A stretch of DNA of 64,000 nt from Dipteris shenzhenensis (Eukaryota > Polypodiophyta > Polypodiopsida > Gleicheniales): the NCBI GenBank assembly GCA_047967505.1, contig CM106540.1; one strand, given 5' to 3'. The notes under the pieces were generated by a model. That model ran no database searches, was not told the DNA's origin, and worked only from the letters and a program-made list of their open reading frames with translations. This document shows, in pieces, positions 58,107 through 64,000 of this stretch. The position numbers and the translations under genes were made by a program. Positions within the stretch are counted from its first letter, which is position 1, and each line of letters starts with the position of its first letter.

Positions 58107-59261
58107 ATGGCATCAGGGGGAAGTGAATCTTCAATACTGAACATAAAGAAATTGGAAGGGGCACACAATTATGCATTATGGGCAGAACAGTGTTTGAATG
58201 TACTTCTGCTAAAGAAGATTTCTAAGCCCATAAGGGTGAAAGGTGTCAAGCCATCTGGGATGGCAGATGATGAGTGGGAGGAGCTTGATTTGTCCGCAAG
58301 GGCTGCTATCATGCTTACTCTCACTGATTCTCTTGTGTTCAATGTTCAGGCAGAAAAGACCTCTTATGGCCTATGGCAGAGGCTAGAAGAGTTGTATGCC
58401 CAAAAGAGTTCAGCCAGTAAGGTTTATTGGTTGAAGAAGCTTGTCGACCTTCGCATGAAGGAAGGTACAGCTATGACCTCACACTTGAGTGAGTTCAATG
58501 CCATCTTTACACAGCTTATCGCACAGGGATTGAACCTTGATGAGGAGTTCAAGGCTACTTTCTTGTTGTGTACCCTCCCTGAGAGTTGGGACACTTTCAA
58601 GACCACCCTGTCTAATTCAAATGTCACTCTTATGTATGCTGATGTGGAGAGCTCTCTTCTCATGGAGGAGATGAGCAGAAAGAATAATGCGGGCAGCAAG
58701 TCTTCCAATGCTTTGCAAGTACAGGAAAGAGGTAGGACTCAGCAGAAGGGGAGATATGCTGGCAAGTCCAAATCCCACAGTCAGTCCCGTAGCAAAAAGG
58801 ATATTGAATGCTTTTACTGTGGCAAGAAGGGACATGTGAAGTCTAAGTGCTTCAAGTTTATACGGGATCAGAAAGCCAAGAAGGCTGAGACAAAGGATGC
58901 AGGCAGTGGAAGCAAAGGCAAAGGCAAGGCCAAGGCAGATGACTTGGATGCAGTGAATGTTGCAGCAGAGGACAGTGACAGTGACAGACATGATGTATTA
59001 TGTTCTTCTGCTGTAATTGCACATACATTGGTTGTTGATGGCCATGACATGCACACCTGGCTCTTGGATTCAGGTGCTTCTTTTCATGTTACTCCTCATA
59101 GGGAGTGGTTTACTTCCTACACAGATACTCATGGAGTTGTTCACCTTGGGAACAACTATGCATGTCAGATTGCAGGGATTGGCAGTATACAGATAGTATT
59201 CCCTGACGGACGCATATTTATGCTTGATGGTGTTCGCCATGTGCCGCAAAAATCTGATTAG
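58107..59261 (+). CDS. Copia gag and protease
   Basis: 384 codons from the ATG at 58107. Residues 1 to about 190 form the capsid-like UBN2/gag domain (LEGAHNYALWAEQC, SYGLWQRLEELY). A CCHC knuckle CFYCGKKGHVKSKC lies at about 235-248, and the aspartic protease active site LLDSGAS at about 319-325. Gag packages the element RNA and the protease cuts the polyprotein. The frame is lost at about 59245, where a small deletion removes a few codons before the KNLIS motif; pol continues in the next frame. Confidence 0.95.
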   Translation: MASGGSESSILNIKKLEGAHNYALWAEQCLNVLLLKKISKPIRVKGVKPSGMADDEWEELDLSARAAIMLTLTDSLVFNVQAEKTSYGLWQRLEELYAQKSSASKVYWLKKLVDLRMKEGTAMTSHLSEFNAIFTQLIAQGLNLDEEFKATFLLCTLPESWDTFKTTLSNSNVTLMYADVESSLLMEEMSRKNNAGSKSSNALQVQERGRTQQKGRYAGKSKSHSQSRSKKDIECFYCGKKGHVKSKCFKFIRDQKAKKAETKDAGSGSKGKGKAKADDLDAVNVAAEDSDSDRHDVLCSSAVIAHTLVVDGHDMHTWLLDSGASFHVTPHREWFTSYTDTHGVVHLGNNYACQIAGIGSIQIVFPDGRIFMLDGVRHVPQKSD

Positions 59262-62207
59262 CATTGGCTTGTTGGATGACAGTGGTTATCACACCACATT
59301 TGGGGATTCCAAATGGGTAATTACTGATGGCCAGGTTGTAGTGGCTGAGGGTTATAAGAGTGATACCTTGTACCCTCTTTATGTTTCCAGTGTAGGTAAT
59401 CATGTTGTTGCCATAACCGAGCTGCCGAAGGTTTCATTGTGGCATAGCCGGTTGGGACACATGTCCGTTAAAGGAATGCAAGAACTGTCACGTTTGGGTT
59501 ATCTGCCGTCTCTTTCATTTTCAGATTTACCTACTTGTGATCATTGCATTTTTCGAAAGCATTCTATGACTCCTCATAAGAGGAGAACTCCCCAGAATAG
59601 AGCACCGCTTGATCTAGTGCACACTGATTTGTGTGAGACGCCACAGCTATCACTAGGGGGTGCAAAGTATTTCATTACTTTTATTGATGATGCCACACGC
59701 AAAGTGTGGGTCTATTTCTTGAAGCATAAGAGCGATGCCTTAGATGCTTTCAAGAAGTTTGTCGCTCAGGTTGAGAATCGGACAGGACACAAGCTGAAAT
59801 GCCTCAGATCCGATAATGGGGGTGAGTATGTGTCACATGCTTTTGTACAGTTATGCGAAGCTAAGGGCATTAAACAGGAACTCACAGCCCCTCATAATGC
59901 ATCTCAAAATGGTGTGAGTGAGCGGATGAATCGAACTATTCAGGAGAAAGTTCGATGTATGTTGTCTTATGCTGCATTGCCCCATGGTTTTTGGGCAGAA
60001 GCCGTGCAAACAGCAGTTCACCTAATTAACAGGTCGCCAAACAAGGCTTTGGAGTTGAAAGTGCCAGAGGAGGTGTGGTCTGGCAAGCCACCTTCATATC
60101 AGCAATTACGTGTGTTTGGCTGCGAGTGCTTTGCTCATGTACGCAAAGAACTGCGCACCAAACTGGAGCCAAAGTCTTTCAGATGCATCTTCATGGGTTA
60201 CGGTGACGAAGGTGAAATGGGGTACACGTTATGGGATCCTGTCAAACGGAAGATTATACGCAGCAATGACGTCATCTTTAAAGAGGATAGTGTACACAAA
60301 GAACCCGTGCAACCTGTGGAATACAGGAGGGTTGTTTATGATGATGTCGGACAGCAAAGAATGCCCATTAATATGCAGCAGCAGGCTGCTGTAAATAACC
60401 CTGTTCAAGAGGGTATACAGGCTGAAAATCAGCCAGACAATTTTGCCAATGATGCGCCACTAGATATGCCAGCAAATGGCGCTGTAGAACAGCCAAATAT
60501 GGTGGTACAGCCACCCATCATGCATGGCGAACAGGCTAGACAGCAGCCTAATACGGAACATTTTGTTAGGAGGAGCACCCGTGTACAACGGCCTCCTGAC
60601 AGGTTTGTTCCAGGAGCCAATAATGTGGCTAATTTTATCATGCTGACAGATTGTGGTGAGCCTTCCAGTTTCAGGGAAGCTATGGGAAGAACGGAGAAAA
60701 GGAAGTGGGAGAAAGCCATGCAGTCAGAAATGGACTCCCTACTTCAAAATGATACATGGGACTTGGTGCAGCTACCTGCAGGCAGAAAGGTTTTGCCATG
60801 CAAGTGGGTTTACAAAGTCAAAGTGGATTCAAATGCTTTACCGAGGTATAAGGCCAGATTGGTTGCCAAGGGATTTCAGCAGGAGAAGGGCATTGACTTT
60901 GATGAGATCTTTTCTCCTGTAGTCAAGATGACTACTTTGAGAGCAGTGTTAGCTCTTGTTGCTCATGAGGACATGGATTTATGTCAGATGGATGTGAAGA
61001 CTGCTTTTCTTCACGGAGATCTCCATGATGAGATCTACATGAGTCAGCCAGAGGGATATGCTGTTAAAGGGAAAGAGCAGCTTGTGTGTAAGCTCAAGAG
61101 GAGCTTGTATGGACTCACGCAGGCGCCAAGAGAATGGTACAAAAGTTTGATGCCTTCATGCAGTCCCAAGGGTATCATAGGTGTGAGACCGATCACTACT
61201 TGTACACCAAACAGGCAAAGGATGGCAGTTTGATGCTACTCATTCTATATGTGGATGACATGCTGATTGCCAGCAAATCTCAGCAGGAGATTATTGCTTT
61301 GAAGAAGCAACTACATAAGTCTTTTGACATGAAAGACTTGGGTGATGCAAACCATATTCTTGGTATGCGGATTATCCGTGACAGGTCCAAGGGACTTTTG
61401 TTTCTGTCACAGAAACAGTACATTGACAAAGTACTGCAGAGGTTTAAAATGGAGGGGGGGAAGTCAATTAGTACCCCGTTGCCTCCACATTTAAAACTCA
61501 GCAGTAAGGACAGCCCCAGATCAAATGATGATAAGGCTGAGATGGCCAAGGTTCTGTATGCATCTGCAATTGGTTCTTTGATGTATGCCATGGTTGCCAC
61601 TCGTCCGGATATTGCTTTTGCGGTGGGAGTCATCAGCAGGTATATGGCAAATCCAGGCAAGCGGCACTGGGAAGCAGTAAAAGGCGTCTTGAGGTATCTC
61701 AAGGGTACCAAAGACTTGTGCATATGCTATGGTAGGCAGGATGCATTGGTGCATGGTTTTACAGATTCAGACTATGCAGGGAATGCAGATAACCGGAAGT
61801 CTACTACCGGTTATATTTTCACATTTGCAGGAGGTGCTATATCATGGGTGTCTCGGTTGCAGAAATGCATTGCACTGTCAACCACTGAAGCTGAATATGT
61901 TGCAGCCAATGAGGCTTGCAAGGAAGCAATATGGCTTACTCGGCTGGTGGGAGATTTGGGCATTACAGGAGATATGCCAGTTTTGCATTGTGATAGTCAG
62001 AGTGCTATCATGTTGGCAAAGAATCCGGTCTTTAATCAAAAGACCAAGCACATAGATGTGAAATACCATTTCATCAGGGAGGTACTGGAAGACAAGCGGC
62101 TTGAGCTTGTGAAGGTGCATACTAATGATAATCCTGCAGATTTGCTCACTAAGAGCTTGCCTACAGAGCGGTTTGCACATTGTCGCCACATCATGGGATT
62201 AGGATGA
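59248..62207 (+). pseudogene. Copia pol: integrase, reverse transcriptase, RNase H
   Basis: First segment, to 61233: GAG-pre-integrase zinc region (WHSRLGHMS, CDHC), integrase with the D-D-E residues (HTDLC, RSDNGGEY, ERMNRTI), and the start of the RVT_2 reverse transcriptase (CKWVYKVK, DVKTAFLHGDL). Second segment, to 62207, in another frame: the catalytic YVDDM near 61250, RNase H residues (TDSDYAG, STTEAEYVAA, HCDSQSAI) and HIDVKYHFIRE. One base lost from an A-run at 61141-61144 separates the segments. All domains are complete apart from the two breaks, so the element could move only with proteins supplied by another copy. Confidence 0.95.
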
Positions 62208-62293
62208 GACCATTCTTATTTTATGGTCTTGTATACAGTAACTGTATATTGCTGTAATTTTTATTCTTTTCTCCCCTTTAGGCACATTGGCTA

Positions 62294-62306
62294 GATGGTG
62301 GGAGGT
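62294..62306 (+). other. Copia polypurine tract
   Basis: gatggtgggaggt directly before the 3' LTR; imperfect but correctly placed for second-strand priming. Confidence 0.8.
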
Positions 62307-62502
62307 TGTTGGGGTAAAGGCACATTGCCACCCTTTAAAAGTTATGACCCCTATGACTGTCTTAAGACAGTCATAGGGTGAATCCCTAATCCTAATAAAA
62401 CCTATGAGTTTGTGGTGTGGCTCAACACATTTTTACACACCCACACTTCTTGTGTCTCTCTCTCTCTGTCTCCTAACGTTCCACTCCACTCTTTCCCTCT
62501 CA
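62307..62502 (+). repeat. Copia 3' LTR
   Basis: 196 bp. It contains a 30-base perfect palindrome at 62349-62378 (arm ccctatgactgtctt). Confidence 0.97.
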
Positions 62503-62507
62503 CCAGA
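62503..62507 (+). repeat. Target-site duplication of the copia element, right
   Basis: ccaga; the LINE ORF2 frame resumes here. Confidence 0.96.
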
Positions 62508-62893
62508 TGCGCGCAGACTGTAGGAGCTCAGACTACCTCTACTACCCAGACCCTAGCAGATATCTGGAGCACGATCATTCACACGCTCAAGGGTCAGTGG
62601 GATTAGATCCAGGGAGAGTCCCGAGCAGGGAAGGAAAAGAGACGACGTTTCCTTCGCGACTGGGATCACCAGGAGTTATTCTTCCAACACTCCACTCAGA
62701 GTCTTCAGTGGCATTACGCCCCTCCACCGTGGCTGTTTGTCCACTCCCCGATGATTATGCCCCAGGAGGCTTGTATTTAGCTTTTTGACTTCTCGGGCTG
62801 AATCTGTTTTGTGATTACAGCCCGCTGGCCTTCAAGCCTTCTTGTACTCTCGCTTTCAAGTAATATAACTAGCACTACTTTTTGCGCAAAAAA

Positions 62894-62911
62894 ATGATGA
62901 GGAGCGCATCA
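62894..62911 (+). repeat. Target-site duplication of LINE-A copy 2 (3' side)
   Basis: atgatgaggagcgcatca after the A-run; identical to 49662-49679. Confidence 0.96.
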
Positions 62912-63063
62912 TATTTGCCAGCATGGATTTATTGTTATGCTCACACTTAGTGGCGGTAGATGAGGGACTCTCCACAAAGGCCAACCAATTGGGCAAAGTC
63001 TAAAATGTTGATGGCCACTACATTTGTATCCCCGCTAGTACTAGAGCAATACTTGGCCGACTT

Positions 63064-63404
63064 TTATATATACTTTTGTAAGACTAGACTATATCCAATC
63101 ATACAAATTTAGATTTTTTCTGAAGTCCAAAAATCTACACAAAAAACAAGAGAGAAAACTTTTTGAAAAACAAGGAACACACACTTAGCAAGCAAAGCAA
63201 CACTTATGTCGTCATCAGTGCCCAAGCATAGGCAGCGGCTGGGTTTCTAAAGACCCACGGAGTCTCTTGCGGGGCAAACCCAGTGCTTACTAAAACACGT
63301 CAAATAAACAAAAGAGAAAGAAAACAAGAAAGCAAGAAGAAAGGACGAAGGTGACTAAGCATAAACAAGCAAATCAAGAAAAAAAGTCTTCCAAAAAACG
63401 GAAA

Positions 63405-63448
<44 letters not shown>
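63064..63448. repeat. Composite repeat: module B followed directly by module A
   Basis: 63064-63238 matches 45621-45836 and 63239-63448 matches 28676-28889, in the same direction. Here the two are adjacent, joined at agcataggcagcgg/ctgggtttct. It ends in (CT)n at 63411-63448. Confidence 0.85.
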
Positions 63449-63453
<5 letters not shown>

Positions 63454-64000
63454 AAAACATTAAAAACTAAATGGACCCCTTACACTTAAGTACTGCTTCC
63501 TACAAAGATGCAAAACAACAATCCTAACTTAGAAAGCACATGCATACTCAATCAAACTCTCTTTTCAAACTAAAAGGAAAACGGGCTATTCAGCTCCCCG
63601 CTTTTTGTTTTCAGCATATGTTCAATCATTCTAAACATGCCTAAGGCCGATACACCATATATAAAAGACTTCATATCTAAGATTGTGCGTACTTTTTTCA
63701 TTATTTTTCTTGGATTATACCTCTTGTGTATTAGTAAAGTGATCAAATTACTACATTGAGTGATGAAAGACTCCTTAGTTGTACAAGGCAGGAAAATCCA
63801 TGTAATTGGGGAGAAATGACTTCATATTTTGCCAAATCAGAAATGTTTGAGTCAATGTGAGGCATTTTATAATCTGTAAACCACTATATTCAGGTTGTTC
63901 ACGTTTATCATATATATCAACCTCTAATCCTACGGAAGATTGAGAAAGTCTAAGATCTAAGAAAGCACAAGAATCCCCTCTTGAAGCAAATTGTCTGTAA
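63449..64000. other. No gene recognised
   Basis: AT-rich sequence. It was searched by eye on the minus strand for a cytochrome b5 exon (HPGG) of the desaturase; none was seen. Confidence 0.5.

Larger units (their letters stand above)
56282..62502 (+). mobile_element. Ty1/copia LTR retrotransposon, complete but with broken ORF
   Basis: A 6221 bp element with LTRs at both ends, a tRNA primer site, gag, protease, integrase, reverse transcriptase and RNase H in the Copia order, a polypurine tract and a 5 bp target duplication. LTRs differ by two substitutions and one 10-base duplication, so it is young. Two small deletions break the polyprotein. Confidence 0.97.
52164..62780 (+). pseudogene. LINE-A ORF2, copy 2, split by the copia insertion
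   Basis: The segments are 52164-56276 and 62503-62780. The endonuclease motifs (SWNVNGFHSSG, LLLQEHKLS, YAPTDL, GGDFNNLE, LSDHAPVI) are well kept. The reverse transcriptase has LICLIPKGGDRQ, LLDFEKAYDRVDW and YADDTAL (near 54319), but the motif RQGCPL of copy 1 is changed to RHSCPL. A zinc finger CQMCFQEEETLKHCLWSC lies near 55940. Breaks: TAG at 53667, a one-base frameshift near 53965, TGA at 55406, and TAG at 62604 after the insertion. The frame resumes after the insertion exactly at CAQT, as in copy 1. Confidence 0.92.
49680..62893 (+). mobile_element. LINE-A copy 2, full length, interrupted by a copia element
   Basis: It begins a few bases after the 18 bp target duplication and ends in an A-run before the second duplicate at 62894. 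Without the copia element and its duplicated 5 bases it is about 7.0 kb: C-rich 5' UTR, ORF1, ORF2 and a short 3' UTR ending gtaatataactagcac. Both ends are intact, but the ORFs carry several stops and frameshifts. It shares all parts with copy 1. Confidence 0.95.

Overview
The window reads as a piece of a large, transposon-filled land-plant nuclear genome. Two host protein genes can be followed. The first is an uninterrupted reading frame for a plastid double-thioredoxin protein of the CDSP32 type (4411-5376, minus). The second is an acyl-lipid front-end desaturase of the delta-5 type known from mosses and liverworts (29343-45201, minus), spread over at least 11 exons. Long-chain front-end desaturases of this kind are typical of bryophytes, lycophytes and ferns and are mostly missing from flowering plants. 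Together with introns of up to 7.8 kb, this suggests a fern or another non-flowering plant. That is inference; the species cannot be read from the sequence.

Layout: 1-2069, 3' end and LTR of a retrotransposon; 2070-4410, non-coding with tandem repeats; 4411-5376, CDSP32; 5713-10040, non-coding with a solo LTR at 7795-8497; 10081-21638, a full-length L1-type LINE cut in two by a 6.9 kb inversion that also carries a Helitron helicase relic; 21690-29342, unassigned sequence with a small GDSL-esterase-like remnant; 29343-45201, the desaturase gene, whose introns hold solo LTRs, LTR pieces, a decayed reverse transcriptase and several local duplications; 46323-49050, a second kind of LINE with a (TTTC)n tail; 49680-62893, a second full-length copy of the first LINE family, interrupted at 56282-62502 by a young Ty1/copia element; 63064-63448, a composite repeat whose two halves also occur separately near each end of the desaturase gene.

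The transposon history is unusually legible. The two LINE-A copies have 17 and 18 bp target-site duplications. The copia insertion has a 5 bp duplication (ccaga) and LTRs differing by two substitutions plus one 10 bp duplication. Three solo LTRs keep perfect 5 bp duplications (catca, cctct, aaggt). The broken LINE-A copy can be rejoined on paper with no base missing, which identifies both inversion breakpoints. All retrotransposon genes carry stops or frameshifts, while the desaturase frame is intact through all 11 exons found. Its N-terminal cytochrome b5 part was not found in the window.

The most novel-looking points are: the inversion that split the LINE; an unrecognised C-terminal domain shared by both LINE ORF1 proteins, preceded in both copies by a stop codon (possibly a three-ORF LINE); a 4-base ATGA overlap between ORF1 and ORF2; a desaturase intron made almost wholly of a 2 x 92 bp duplication; and the modular two-part repeat. 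I found no CRISPR, operon or bacterial-type system, and no convincing tRNA or rRNA gene.
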